A DNA stretch of 64,000 nt from Trochalopteron elliotii (lineage: Eukaryota > Chordata > Aves > Passeriformes > Leiothrichidae). Location: contig JANPWX010000038.1 in the NCBI GenBank assembly GCA_024734555.1, positions 3,983,586 to 4,047,585 of the forward strand, written 5' to 3'. How positions within the stretch are numbered: the stretch's first letter is position 1; every line of letters begins with the position of its first letter. Positions 27,201-40,177 of this stretch are shown here, piece after piece. The position numbers were made by a program, and so were the translations under genes. The notes beneath the pieces were generated by a model that had not been told where the DNA came from, made no database searches, and saw nothing but the letters and a program-made list of their open reading frames with translations.

Positions 27201-28544
27201 CCATCAGTTTTTTGTCTCTTCCAGTGTATGAGCCCCAGATGTGAATCATTTGCTGCTGACAGATGATACCACCAGTGAGAAGGAGGCAAGACACCAGGTG
27301 GGATCAGTCACTTCACCCTCTCCCCAAGCCCAGCTGACTCTTACCAAGACCAAGGTGGTCCCAGCATGTTTGGAGAGGGAGAGTAGATTCCCCTCTGAAG
27401 TTTGGGGCTCTCACTGATCCCCACCCCCCAAACCAGCAGGGGAAGGAAGCATCTCTCCCCCCACCCCAGCACTGCAGGTATCTCTTCTGCTGCTATGCAG
27501 ACCACCAGACCCTCATAGTAGCCCAAGACATGAAACATCAAATGAGATCATAAAAAGCAGTGGTGTGTGTGGAGCACAGCTAAAGGTCACTGCTGCATGT
27601 GAATTCACTTTTAAAAATAATTAATTGAAAACAGTCTGACATTTACCCTGCAAAGGGATTTTTCAAAGTTTGCTTGCTGAACCCTGATGTTCACAGGCTG
27701 CAATGTTTACTGTTGGGGGAGCAGAGGATCATTGTTATTCTACAGCAAATAAAAGAAAATGGATCAAATTCAACTCTGAATAAAAGAGGACAAAAAACCC
27801 CTACAGGCAAAACTTGCATGGGATTCACTCAGCTTTGCTCTTTCTCCCTGCTTTGTTTTGTGGGATTGGTGAATACCATTAAGGCTGAACAAACATTTCC
27901 AATGCAAAAAGTAATTTCCACTTGCACATTAACATCTTTCCTCAGGGCTGAAGTTTCATACACACCTTTTCCTACCTCAGAAATATTTGTATTAATGGTA
28001 TTTGGAGGAATGAGAGTCTGAATAATGGCCAGGAAGGGGCTTCTTTCAGGATATAGGGGAAGGAGAAATAAAAGAAAGGAAATTGTGTTCTCCTCACATC
28101 TTTTTAACTGATAGCTCAGTTACAGTGTCTCATCCCTCTGTGTCACAGATGGTCTGGGTGGCATGATCAGCATCAGTTGTGAGAGGGTCAATACCCTAAA
28201 CCCATTCACTTTATGTGCTTGGCTTCTGCATGTCCATGGGCCATCAATTTCCTTCTGAATACATATGCCCTTAAAGTCCTGAAAGGAACAGGCCACAGAC
28301 TCACCATTGATGACATTGCACACAGTGGTTGTTCACCCAAAAGCCTGTCTCACACAATGTTCATTAAGCATTTTGTCTTACAGGGAAACTAAAATGTGAA
28401 TTTTCATTTTGGCCTTGGACTAAACTCTTCTTCGTTTTCAAAGCATCTGAAATTTGAGTGGAGAGCATCTCATCCTCTAAACAGCTTTCTGTCTATTACA
28501 AAAAAAAGAGATTAGCAGGTCCTTGCTCCAGTACCACAGCAACT
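18225..28544. other. gene-free unique sequence
   Basis: No supportable gene or RNA. It has an exon-like minus-strand open segment at about 21,867-22,074 ending in a consensus donor, the inverted repeat at 22,948-23,045, and a C-rich stretch near 27,420-27,470. Nothing else stands out. Confidence 0.55.
22948..23045. repeat. 13-bp inverted repeat, arms 72 bp apart
   Basis: AGACACTTTGGGG at 22948-22960 and its exact reverse complement CCCCAAAGTGTCT at 23033-23045. The region between is GC-rich compared with its surroundings. No transposase or target-site duplication was recognised. Confidence 0.85.
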
Positions 28545-28735
28545 TAGTTCTTTACTAACCTCTGGTGTGAACCCTTGCCTAGTGCTGTTTGAAAATCCAT
28601 GTAGGACCCCCTCCTGAGCTCTACTTATCAACATCCTTAGTGACACCACCACCAGGAGGTTGCAATAGGACCCAGGAGGCTGTACTGGTAGGGCTGCCCT
28701 TTGAAAAAGCTGTGCTGCTTCCCACAGGCTGTGTT
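28545..28735 (-). mobile_element. possible degraded CR1/L3 fragment, antisense
   Basis: Weak match to the antisense reading of an old CR1: TTTGAAAATCCATGTAGGAC, TCTACTTATCAACATCCTTA and CCTTTGAAAAAGCTGTGCTG appear in the expected order but with wide divergence. It could be unrelated unique sequence. A repeat-profile search would settle it. Confidence 0.4.
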
Positions 28736-30044
28736 TATATCCGCCTGTCCAGCGCTCGTATGCCTTACTATCAGCTCTATCATCTTGCTGCTGCTGGGAG
28801 TCAGACTCACTGCCCTGTGGCTCCCAGGTTGCCCTTTAAAGCTTCATTTAGAAAGGGAGTTTGCAACTGGGGATTTCAACATGCTTTTAAAGAAATGAGC
28901 TCTTTATGTGCCGTGATATTGGTTTTAGGTTTTGGCAATGAAAATCTGAGTCTGGTGTCTGTATGTTCTTCTATCCACAGCCAAGCCTGTGATTCTCAGC
29001 ATTACAGCAAATGCAAACAAAAGCTTGATTCTTCCTTACATTCTTGTAAAGCTTGATTCTTCTTCAGTCTTGCCTAATCACCTGCTATTTATTAAGACAC
29101 AATTTAAAGTAAATCTCATACACTAGCACATTGTGACACCTGGCATTAGAATTCATAGCAGCAGCGTGCATCTCCAAAATCCCCCAATATTGGTCCACAA
29201 TATCAACCAAACATTTTTCTTTAAACAGTAAATGTTTTCTAACGTATTTGCAATGGCTAGATTTTGTTTGATTTATCCCAATCACAACCAGCTTTCTGAG
29301 GACTCATTAACACACACAGCATCACACTGCAGACTGTGTGCAAAGCAGAGATACCGAGGCCAGACTTTCAGCTCTGCTATTGCATAGACACTGGGGAAAG
29401 TAAGAAAGCTGGCTGCTGTGTAAGGGTGGTCCCTGCAGTCACATGACACCAACTGGATAATTTACCTCATTAGTTTACTGCTAGGTCTGAAATTAATGGT
29501 GCAGCCATAACAGCCCAAGCTTAAGAAGCAGGTACATTTACAGATTTACTGCAAGTGCATTTAGGTCAATTATTTTAAAAATCATTCTAATTTCCAGAAG
29601 GTACATTATGAAGCCAGTTAATCTTAGGTCTGACAGCTAGATGTGCCTTGGGACCTCTTCTACTGCTTGGCTCTGGATCCCACCTCTCCCTATCTACTGC
29701 ACAGGGTTATTTATGCTTGACCTCTGTGACAAACCTGGGTGTGGTACCCAACCATCAGTGTTTCTCAAGCATAGCTGATGCGCAGACTCAACTGGCATGT
29801 TTGTCAACACTCAGAACTAACATTTTGCAACTCCTTTATCTACTCACTTCATTGGCAGTTTCTCCTGTTTACAGACTCTGATCCACATGCCATTCTGAAC
29901 TTTATCAGCTCAGGAGAGCTGAGCAGGCAGAAAGATGGTGGGTCAGATTTGGTGTCAAGGAAGGCAAGGAAATACACCTAAAGAAAAATAGCTTACCTGT
30001 GCCTACAGGATGTGAAGTCTGGAAAAGGCAGTTACAACTGAGAA
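28736..30044. other. gene-free unique sequence
   Basis: Short stretch between two old LINE relics. No coding, RNA or repeat signal was recognised. Confidence 0.55.
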
Positions 30045-30660
30045 AAGAAATCCTGGGGTGATCATTGACAGCTCTCAGGCTCCAACTGAGCAACTTCTCA
30101 TCAGACAGAAGGAAAACAACATGTTTGGCATCATCAGTCAGGGTTACAAGAACAAGACAGCAAGGAACATTTTACCACCACATAAGAAGTTGTCAGCCTA
30201 TATCCTGAAAATGGTGTGTGGCATGGGTCTCTGCATCTCAAGAAGGACATAGTGAAATTAAAGAAAGTACAAAGAAGGGTAACCAATGTGATTAAGGGGA
30301 CAGTGCAATTGCCAAAAAAATATATTGTAAGAGACTGGGACTCTTCAACTTGCAAAGGGAAAAGCTGGGGGATATCATGCAGTGCGATATCAATATCATG
30401 ACATAATTTGACAGCTGGTGGCCATGCTGACTGCCAAACCATTGTTCACCAAATCCCATACTGCAGGAACTAGATGACACTCAAGGAAACTGTCTGGAAA
30501 CTAACCTAAAAAGTGGAAAGATTATTCCTTTCACAGAAGGTAGTGAGCTTCTGTGATTTGCTGCCACAGGAGATTGTGGATGTCAATAATATCAGCCAGC
30601 TAAAAAAGCAATTAAACACATTCACAGACAATATATAAATGATTTCTGAAAGGACTGGGC
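30045..30660 (+). mobile_element. old, degraded CR1/L3-like LINE fragment
   Basis: The block runs GGGTGATCATTGACAGCTCT, GAAGGACATAGTGAAATTAA, AAGAAGGGTAACCAATGTGA (then TTAAGGGGA), GCAGGAACTAGATGACACTC and TGCTGCCACAGGAGATTGTG. The order matches the C-terminal reverse transcriptase end of an ancient amniote CR1/L3 family in sense orientation. Divergence is high, frames are broken by stops, and it is older-looking than the fragments at 13 and 60 kb. Short open frames inside it are remnants. Confidence 0.8.
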
Positions 30661-32323
30661 AAAGCTGTGTTCTGCATAATTTTTACAAGAGGAAGGGCTT
30701 TCCTCTCCTTAAACAGCCCCTCCTGTTACCATTAAAATGTATGAGTTTTGCAGTCATCTCCAAATGAGGCCACTATGCCACAGAACAAGCAAAAGCTCCC
30801 ACATATCATGAATGCAGCATGTTGATAATGCAGTAGCTGAAGGCTGTGATGGATTAAAATCTGCTTGGTAAGGAGGTTCACTCTCAGGCCTCAAAGACTT
30901 CAGAGAACTTCTACAGCTTTGACTAGATAATCTATTTCCATCATACATGGCACAGAGTGGAACTCATTTTGAGGTCTTAAGAAAAATCTGAATGCAAACC
31001 TTACCATGTGCTGCTTGCCAAAATACAAGGAATATGCCGTTAATACTCCACAGTGCATTTCATCCTAATTGAATAATGTAGAACCACAATTATTTCTGTC
31101 AACATCCTAGAAAGACAGCATCTTGACCTTCACATTTTAGGACAGAGACAAGGAAGACAACACATCATTTGGGAAAGAGCCATTGACAAACTGGGATTCA
31201 ATTCATTGGGCCAAATCAAGGTTTAACTGAGCTTTTTGTTTTCCTGATTTAGAGAACTGTTGGGGAGAGCAGGATAGACACACTCTGAAGAACAATGTTC
31301 CCTCTTATAAGTATCTGTAAAATATTTTCTAAGCTCCCTGCCTTTATATCACATATTTTTAAACAGCAGGAAATCCAGACTACAATAAAAATATTTGCAT
31401 ATTCAACTCCTCCAGCAAAATGCCAAAACCACGCGGTAACTTGTTCATCTGTTTTACAATGAGTTTGCAACAGAGAATGAGCAAAACTGAAGGAAGGAGC
31501 TGTTTGCAATGGTTTATTAAATCTCTCCTATGCCAGTTCTCAGTTGGAAGGGTAATTCTAGTCACAGTAAAGAACTTAAACCATGCCCTGTATGTCTGCT
31601 GATAACGCCAAAGATAATGAAGAGGGAAGCACTGACCCTTGCAAGTACTGGGAGGCAGAAGTCCCAGGTTACTGATGGGAAAAGGGATGTCTGGCACTAA
31701 GAAAACACTAACACTGCTGGTAAAACCTTCAAGAGCTTCTTTAACTCCATACCTAAGGATGCTACATTACACTCTGCTCACTAAGGTGTCTCATTCTCAG
31801 ACTCCTAGTAGGCATCACAGTCTTCTATTATTCAGATAGGTGAACTGGAAACTAGTGGCTTTTGTTTTTCTGTCCCAGAGACTGTGAGGGCTACAGAAAT
31901 TTTCTAGGTGTAATTTATGTAGGCCGACCTACCATTTGCTACCAGCATATATCAGTAAGGAATTCTGAGGAGAGGTTGGCAAGAAAGCACACGAGCATTA
32001 AATCTCGAGACTCAGAGCTAGAATTACACACATAATCCATTTACGAAGCCTGTTACTCATTGCAACACAAATAATCACCCTGTGATTCTGTTAAATTGAC
32101 TAGTGTGTCCTAGTTAATGTCTTGCACCTTCAGGTCTGTTTAGATTCCTATAGATTAACTTCAATGTAGAGAGTCAGAGATAACAACAGCTACTCTTCAG
32201 CCATTTGAAAGAGTAATCACAGGTACTGCCTACACATAAAATCATGTTGATACTTCATTCCAGAAGCACTAACCTTTCACCAAGACACAGACACCTTTTA
32301 CTCCATATGAACTTGTGACTTTT

Positions 32324-32348
32324 GGGGGGTGGGTAGGGTGGAGGTGGG
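32324..32348 (+). other. canonical G-quadruplex motif
   Basis: G-runs of 6, 3, 3 and 3 with loops of 1, 2 and 7 bases, continuing into further GG pairs to about 32,354. The surrounding DNA is AT-rich. Confidence 0.75.
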
Positions 32349-32984
32349 AGGAGGAGACACAAAACCAGAAAAAAACCACCCACAAACAAACCCCCACCAA
32401 GTCTGTTTGTTTCATTCCAACAATAACTTTTTTTGTAAGTAATGACTACCTAAAACCCACTGCACCTTCTTACCACGATGATGCATTTATGTGGGAGCAA
32501 TATCATCATTCCCCTTTAAGGAATTACACAAACTCCCCTTTACTCAGCAGCCAAGATGCTTTCTGTGGAATTCCTTAGGAGATGAATGAAGGAGCAGGTC
32601 AAAACAGGCTGGTGCACACTGACATCCTAGATAAACCCTGGAAAATACTTACCTAGAAACCTAGATAGAAAGGACCTCTTAATATCATCACAGCTTTTTG
32701 ATGTGGTTGTGCACTGCAACATCCTGACAGCTCACTCACTCTTTCAAAGCCTCAGCAGCAGTGAGGCTGAGCCACAAGTTTCTTCTTCTTTGATCCAGGG
32801 ATTTTGTTGGGGGTGAAGTGTGGGGGTGAAAGAGTGTGAATTGCTAAATTAAAACAGAGAGTTACATCTGTGATAACAGACATTTTCTATCCACAAGCCA
32901 AGGATATTTTCATCATTTTACTTCCTTAAACCGATTAGCTCTGATTAACAACTCATTTTAGAAGTAACAGAAATGTAAATTTTA

Positions 32985-33018
32985 TTGTATAATAAATACA
33001 ATAGTTGTATAATAAATA
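32985..33018 (+). repeat. 14-bp tandem duplication
   Basis: TTGTATAATAAATA occurs at 32985-32998 and again at 33005-33018 (period 20), in AT-rich DNA. Confidence 0.85.
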
Positions 33019-34266
33019 GAATTATTGTGTTGTAATACCAGCTTCTCCCAGATTTTTTGGATATTCCTCTCCACTTCATCTACAAAAATATGAGTCACGT
33101 CTGGTGCTTGCTTCTAATCTTTGCTCCTTTCTCAATGAGAGAAGAGATCCCTTCATGCCCTTGGACGTGCCCAGCTGAAACTCTGGAGCACATCTCCTTC
33201 TACCATGAAACTGAGCAAACTTCAAACTTTATGAAATTTTCTGTCTATCCATCACACCACACCAGAGTAGTTAGGTGTAAGACGTTTTCTTAATGCAATT
33301 CTGTCCACATGAGCTCAGAGTATTATCTCTTCCTGATACCTGTGTTTCCACAGATGAAGCGTTCCCATTAGACATCACTTACAAGACAGGGGCATAAATG
33401 GAGAAAGAGGGAGGCTGTTCCTCTGATCCACAAAAAGATGAAGGCAGGAAGCAAGGGACTTGCACACACACATGTCAACACTGCTCCTGATCTCTGGAGA
33501 TTTTTTGTTTTGGTTTGTTTTTAACAACAGCTACTCAGTGGAATACAGACATGAAGGATGCACAGTGTGTCACTGCTTCTCTGTCATCTCCTGTGCTCTG
33601 CCACCACCCACAACTTCTGGAGAAATGGGATTGCTCCAAAGTAAGTTCTGAACTACTTCAACAAAAAAGGAAAAAAAAAGCCTCTATGGACTAATTCCAC
33701 CTATATATGACAACTGTCAATTTTATCCATTAACATGAGTGCAATATTGGCTGCTGCAGAAATCTGTGTGATACATAGATATTATGTTACTTCCAGTGTG
33801 CTGCACATTACTGGTTCAGAAGAAATGAATTTAAAATCTGGCTGGTTTAAACAAAACTGAACTAAAAGTATGGCACTATACCTGCTCCTGATATGTCTGC
33901 CTCTTTTTTCTATTCCTACAGGAACTTTTTCCCAGTTTGCTAAGCTTCCTTTCCCCTTTTATGCCTCCTTCCCTCTGAAAGACTTGTGCTAATTGGCACG
34001 TTATATGAACATGCACTTTCAGCCAAGTGAAGGAACATCCAGGCAGGGTGAAGAATTTGCAAACTGCAGATTAAGGCCTGAGAGAGCAGAACATCAAGTA
34101 AAATGGACAAAGAAAACACTATTTTTGTTTTTCCACATATAACTTATTGTTGCCAACATTCAAAGAACAAAAATCAGATGAGTGGAGGTTGTTTGGAGAG
34201 AAGGAAAGGAGAGAAAATGTGGGGGCTGCATAATAGCTGAACAGAAATGTGGACTGATGAGCACAG

Positions 34267-34282
34267 CCATCCATCCATCCAT
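34267..34282 (+). repeat. (CCAT)4 microsatellite
   Basis: Four perfect CCAT units followed by CCC. Confidence 0.9.
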
Positions 34283-37200
34283 CCCTGCACGAAACAGATA
34301 ATGTGCATTTGAGACAATCACCTGCTTCACCTGCAGACAGATTTTGACTTCTACATCTAAACCTTGCATTGATAGAGGCAATATAATCCAAACTAAGCTT
34401 TCATAATACAACTACACTTCCAAAAAACAATGCCTATTTTTGAATGTTGTTGGTTATTCAAACCCCATTCCATCTCTGGAGACTTTCATTCAATGTGAAA
34501 CCACAGCTGATTTTCAACTGAGTTCCTTCTCTTCATGTGAGGCCAATATGCCTTATCCAGTCAAAAGCAGTTCTACCTCCAGGATTAGACACCTGATTTC
34601 ATTAAGACTTCTGAAAGCTTTTAATTAAAGATCTCTCCTCTTTACACACCTCTGCAATCACACAGAATTGAAGACACCAGGTGATTTTCTCATTTTAATT
34701 TTGTCCCCAATGGGTTTCAGTAACTGCTCCTTCACCTAGAATTCTCTCTGCTGAGCCCTGGCACCAACCCCTGAATCAGAGCAGTGTGGTGCACTTGCCT
34801 CTGGCATGTAACCAGAAGGAACTGCAGCTCCAGGGCTTCAGGGCACAACAGGGAGGACGACACCATTCAGGTCCAGTGTCTACCTCCAGGAGACAGTGTG
34901 TCTTCTGAGGTTGTAATACTGATGTAATCAGTCAAGAAGGGCAGCAAAGGGAAGGTGTGATTTCAGTTTGAACCAGTAAACATATGAATTTAAACATGTA
35001 GAAAAAGAGGACAAAAACTGGGAAGCTAATATCAAAAACACTTGATTTAAGCCAGGAATTTGCTTGTTTTGATTTTTTAAAGAATCGTTTATAGAAAGTT
35101 ATAACAGAGAAAGTTATAACACCATTCCTGACTCCCCATCTTTTCTACAGAAACAGAGAAAAAAAAGGTATTCTGAGGTCCAAGGCAAGCAAAGTGTTAA
35201 GCCTGTTGGCCACCCCTCTGCCTTCACTTCAGGGTACTCCCACTTCCTGACTCCTTATATCCCACCAACAAATCAGTTGCATGATAGCAGCTGCAAATGC
35301 CAGAGTGTGGAGAAGCAGAGCAAGGCGGAAAGAAGGGTAATGGAGCGGGGAGGTGTCTTGAAACCTTTACTGACAGGGACTACCTAGAGAGATTGCCAAG
35401 ATACCATATTTATTCCTTGGTGAGGCAATTCCTTTACTGCAAGTTGAACACAACCAGAAGTGAAGCTCAGGGTACACAAACAGGGCTTCAATGCTGCAAA
35501 TAAGTCTGTTCATCTAGAGTCTTTTATTGTTGCTAGTCCCCAGAGAACCCAAGAAGTTCCTTCACCTTTTTTTCACCTCAGTGTCTCTATGCAAAATACA
35601 GGAGCATTTTCCTCTCCAGAGAATGATGATCTTTCACAGCTCCCCACTGATATCACACTGTCCTAACCGAAACTTGGAGAAATGACATTCCTGCCTTGTA
35701 TTCCTCAGGTATGATAACCCAAGATCTACGAATCTCTTGTTTCTTGAAAAAAACATCAGATATGACTGAACAGACAAAAAAAATCCTATCAAGTTTGGTG
35801 GATAAAGGCACTCTTACAGAAAAAGATCTGTGATGGGTGAGTTTCAGCTGCTGAAAGACAGAGGTTGACGAGTAAAAGATCCTAGGCCCCAAGAAGAGGC
35901 TGTTTTCTGCCTGTCCTGGCTGCTGCCTTGGTGCCCAGCTGGGCCCTGCAGCACCCAGTGTGGGTCACAGCTGGGCCAACAAGCCACAGAGGACAGCTGG
36001 CTCTTCAAAACAATGCACCTAGTTTTGCCAAACACATAAAATGTCACTGCTAAACTCCACAGATGAACCAAATACACACAGAGCATTGATTAACAGCCAA
36101 TTAGCAAAGTAAATGACAAAGAGATTATACTCAATCTGCTTCTTTGCCTGTGTGTGCAACAGCAATTGAACACAAAGGTGCCCATTTAATGACACCAACA
36201 GACACAAGTGGACTAACAAAGACTGCACCTAAGCATGTCCATACACAGCAGTTTGCCTATTTGGATACACCTCATTTTGCAGGCCATATATCAAAACCCT
36301 AAAAATAACTTCACCTACCAGCATACAATTCTCATCAATAAGTATGGACAGGGACTTGTCTTTTTCTTATTGTAAAATTTCATCCACAGACCATAACCCC
36401 TTTGTAAAATACCCCACCAAAAACACCATGTAGATATATATTAATGTACAGTCACTATTTTTACATGTGTATAGGCATATTTAATATGCTTATACTAAAA
36501 AGGGATTCTACAGCTATTTTCTGCTGTAACTACTTGTTACACTTTATTACATACAAAAATGGTTTTGGTGCTGGCAAAATAAATACTGTTCCCACCATAT
36601 TCCTCCCAAAGAGCAGCAGCTGAATCCATGCACGTACAGCGGCCAGAAGGCAGGGGTGGGTCCACAAGCAGGTGGTTTGGCTGGAGAAATGGGTCCACCA
36701 GACAGAAATGCATTTTCAGCCACTTGTAAGCCCTGGGACTGGCTTGCTGGACACCAAAACTGTGTGTCCAAGCACTTTCTGCCCTGTGCAGTCCTCAAAC
36801 ATCAGGCCCTAAGAAGAACTGATGGAAAGAATAGTTTAGGTTTATACACACGTGTAGGACTGAAGGAGTTGAATGTTATGGTATTGAGTACATGGAGACC
36901 CCATGGAATGGAAATATTTAGGCAGCAAATGAGGTGAAAACTCGCTAGCAGCAATGAAGAGCAGCTTGGTCATTTGGCAAAGTGATGTATGTGGTACCCT
37001 CAGCAACTGCCAGATGAGGCAGGCAGAGGAAGGTAATAAGGAGGGTCTGGGATGAAACAAGAAAACAATGCAGTTTGGAGTTTGTGACAGATTCAAGGAT
37101 GATCTTGACCAGCCTCTCTGACACTGTCAGTGCCTGGAAAGGAATCAGACTGCAGTGGGAGCCCAAAGCAGCAGCCCTAGGGGAGACCTGTACTTACCCC

Positions 37201-38182
37201 TGGATAAACCAATTTAGTTTCTGAAGATTGCACACAACCTGGAGCACAGACTCTGACACTGCAATCAGGACTGTCTGTCTCTAAAATCCTGCAGCAGGAA
37301 GCCATGCTGAGCTTAAAACCAGTCAAGCAAGCTGTGCTAATCTCCACAGGTCAAGACAATATTACTACATAGAGGGGAGGAAAAAAAAAAAAGACATACG
37401 ATGGATTGCTTCATTTTTGGCAAACACACAGTGGACAGAAAAGATCACCTCAAGCACTGCTAGCTGAAGGGAACTGACAATCTGTCCATAGCCTGCTGCA
37501 AAGCACTCTGAAAAGCAAAAGATATTATTAACTTTCAACTGGACGCCATTATACAATTTCAAGTCAGTTGCCAGAAACAACAGTATTAACTGGAAAAAGA
37601 AGTTCCAAGCTCTGAAAATTTGTCAGGGAGTCAGGGTTTATTGTGAGGAGTCTGTCCTGTAAGAGGAGAAAGGAAACTTGATGCTGATGATTGAACTACC
37701 ATCAATATTAATGAAGAAGAGAATATTTGTATAGTGCTCAGGAAAACAGTACCTTACATTTACAGGATAAAAGATGGAAATACCTTCTCATTGCTGCAGC
37801 AAGAAAAATTTCAACTGTCTAAATATATAAACCCTGAAGATCTGGTTATGACAACACAAAATTACATCTTACCAAGCTTTACCCTCCAAATACTTTCCTT
37901 CTAGAATGAACACTTCATTTGATTAAAAGATAAGCACAAAAAAAAAGAAGAAAAAAAGAAAAAAACAGCACAAACACAAACCAAGGCAAGTTTCATAACA
38001 TGGGATTTGTATTAAATAATAAAGCAGCAACTGATAATGGATATTAGGCTAAAGTGTGTTTAGGACAGATCTAAATTTAGAGTCGATCTACAATATAGCA
38101 GATTTCTGGTAAAAAAAGGTGTTTTAATGGCAATAAGAGGGTGGCTGTGATGCTGAAAGCTGGTATCAGAGCAGCTGGCTTT

Positions 38183-38219
38183 TTATATATAAGATATATA
38201 AGATATAAGGATATATATG
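38183..38219 (+). repeat. AT-rich TATA/GATATA simple repeat
   Basis: Imperfect TATATAAGATATATAAGATA-type array of about 37 bp. It is low-complexity sequence. Confidence 0.8.
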
Positions 38220-40137
38220 AGACAGATAAATCTTCATAGAAAGCTCTACCAAAATCTTTGGTTCTAGGTCCCACTTCCACTTTCTGCAACACAAGCCTAC
38301 ATCCTCTGGGGGACACCAGGGACTTCACACAGCAGTCATCCCGTCAGCTTGCCGCTCAGAGGAGTGCATTGGGAGACAACAGACACCCTCAGTCTCAGGG
38401 AAGGAGGATGCCAAGAGAGGATGAAGACCAAACTCCTGCTCCCCTAAAAGGCCTCTGGCAACAACCAAAGCAGATTTAAAAAGTGCCTTGAGAGAGTTAC
38501 AATAAACAGATAAGGCTGTTTCAGTTGCAAGACCATGCAGCCACCTGAAGCAACTTGCAAATTATGTGAACACCAATAGTAAAACCAGGTGCAGTCTTGG
38601 GAGCTCATATTGTATCGCAGCAGGCTGCAAAGTTTGGTTTAGCTGGGAAGAAATGGATGTGTTGTGGGAATCACCTCCCTCAGGAGTCTACCTACCATCC
38701 TTCAAAGCCCCAAGATAACAATTTTGTTTACACTTCACCTTCATATTGTGCAATGTTTTCTTCCTTGTAAGAAAAGACAGCAGATAGGGCAAGGAGGGAG
38801 AAAAGAGCTGGCTAAAACATCCTGCCTACTCGGAGGCAGCACTGACATACTCCCTTGCCAAACCCCTCATGCAAAACCATCTGCAGTGTGATGGAAACAT
38901 TGCCTGACAGAACTCAGGAGGCTCACAGGGAGCAAACTGCTGGTATCAGCACAATGCAGATAAATGGAGGAAAAGTCCACTGGAAGTGCTGCTTAAAAAT
39001 GGGAACAATAATGCAAGTTTATTTGGTAGCTGGTGGTCAGGCTTTCACTGAAGTTAGCTCTGCTATGGGTGGCTTCTGAGAATTAAATACTCCAAATACT
39101 ACTGTAATCAATCTCTTTTTCTTTTTTGACAGAACTAGATGTATAAAAAAATAACAGAAATACATCCAAATAAGAACACAGCTACTGCACTCTGGATTAT
39201 TTCCATACAAAGCCTGAATTTCAAACAGATGATGATGATTGTGTGACATGAACAAAAGTGAAAAATACTGAGTAATGGTCTCTGAAATGTAATTATTTTA
39301 AACAACCTACTTAAACTATAGCCAACACATTAAATCCACATGTCCACATTTAAGAAAGTGGAAACACGGAGAAGAAATTTGTGCTACTTGCGTGGCCCTG
39401 AATGCACTAGAGGCTGATGGCACAGCCACATGCTCAGCGCCTTCCCCCTCACTTTTCTGTTTTGAACTCTGCTGTGATCCAAACTCATCTCAGGAACTTC
39501 CTGCAAATGCCTGATCTAAGTTTAAAAAAAAAAAATCAAACTTGTCATCCAAAACAGTTTCTTCATCTGAAGTCCTCAGCACATGGCACAGTTGCAGAGG
39601 GTGACATTTATAGCTCAGAGAAGCTTTTTTGGTAGAGCTGAGCATCAGGAAATGAGTCCTGTTGTGTCACAGTGAAAAACCAAAGTCCTTTTCAGAGGTT
39701 TTCTTTAACCTTCACTTACAGGTTCAGAGCAGCACTGCTATTTCTAAGTTAAAAGCAGGCCATGACATTTTATTCAAATCCTCTCATCTTTCTTTTCAGC
39801 ATTCTCAGTTTATTGGAAATAATTGAAAACTTGCTTGCCTACTTCAGCTGAATGATATTAAAATTCAAGTCAATCCACCACCATTATTTTCATCCTTAAA
39901 ATCAGAGCGAAAATGACATAAGATTCTGCAAATTTCTTATGTGGTTTTAAAACAAACAAAACTGACAGTTAAAGCACAATACTGGTACTCACCCTCATCT
40001 CCAGGACTGAAGTTCAGCCCTGTGTAGCTAAGCTGAAAACCAAAGAAGCAGCTTAAGTTTTTTTAAATCACAGGGAAATTGTTGCATTCCTAACCCTTAG
40101 ACTGAACAAAAAAAAAAAAAAAGAGGGTCGAAGATGT

Positions 40138-40177
40138 GGAGAAAAAGAAAAAAAAAAGAGGAAAAAAGGAGAAAAAA
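40138..40177 (+). repeat. 40-bp pure purine tract
   Basis: An unbroken run of A and G, mostly A with spaced G or GG. It is preceded at 40,108-40,124 by another A-run with brief interruptions between them. It is low-complexity sequence. Confidence 0.85.

Noticed and set aside
27420..27475. Cluster of C-runs that might form a G-quadruplex on the minus strand.
   Set aside because: The gap between the second and third runs is about 26 bases, outside the canonical loop limit.
28589..29056. 155-codon plus-strand open frame.
   Set aside because: It starts at TTG and its first part overlaps a probable degraded CR1 relic in antisense. No domain was recognised.
38284..38295. CTGCAACACAAG, matching 12 bases of the reverse complement of miR-187-3p.
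   Set aside because: The match ends after 12 bases and there is no partner arm to form the precursor hairpin.
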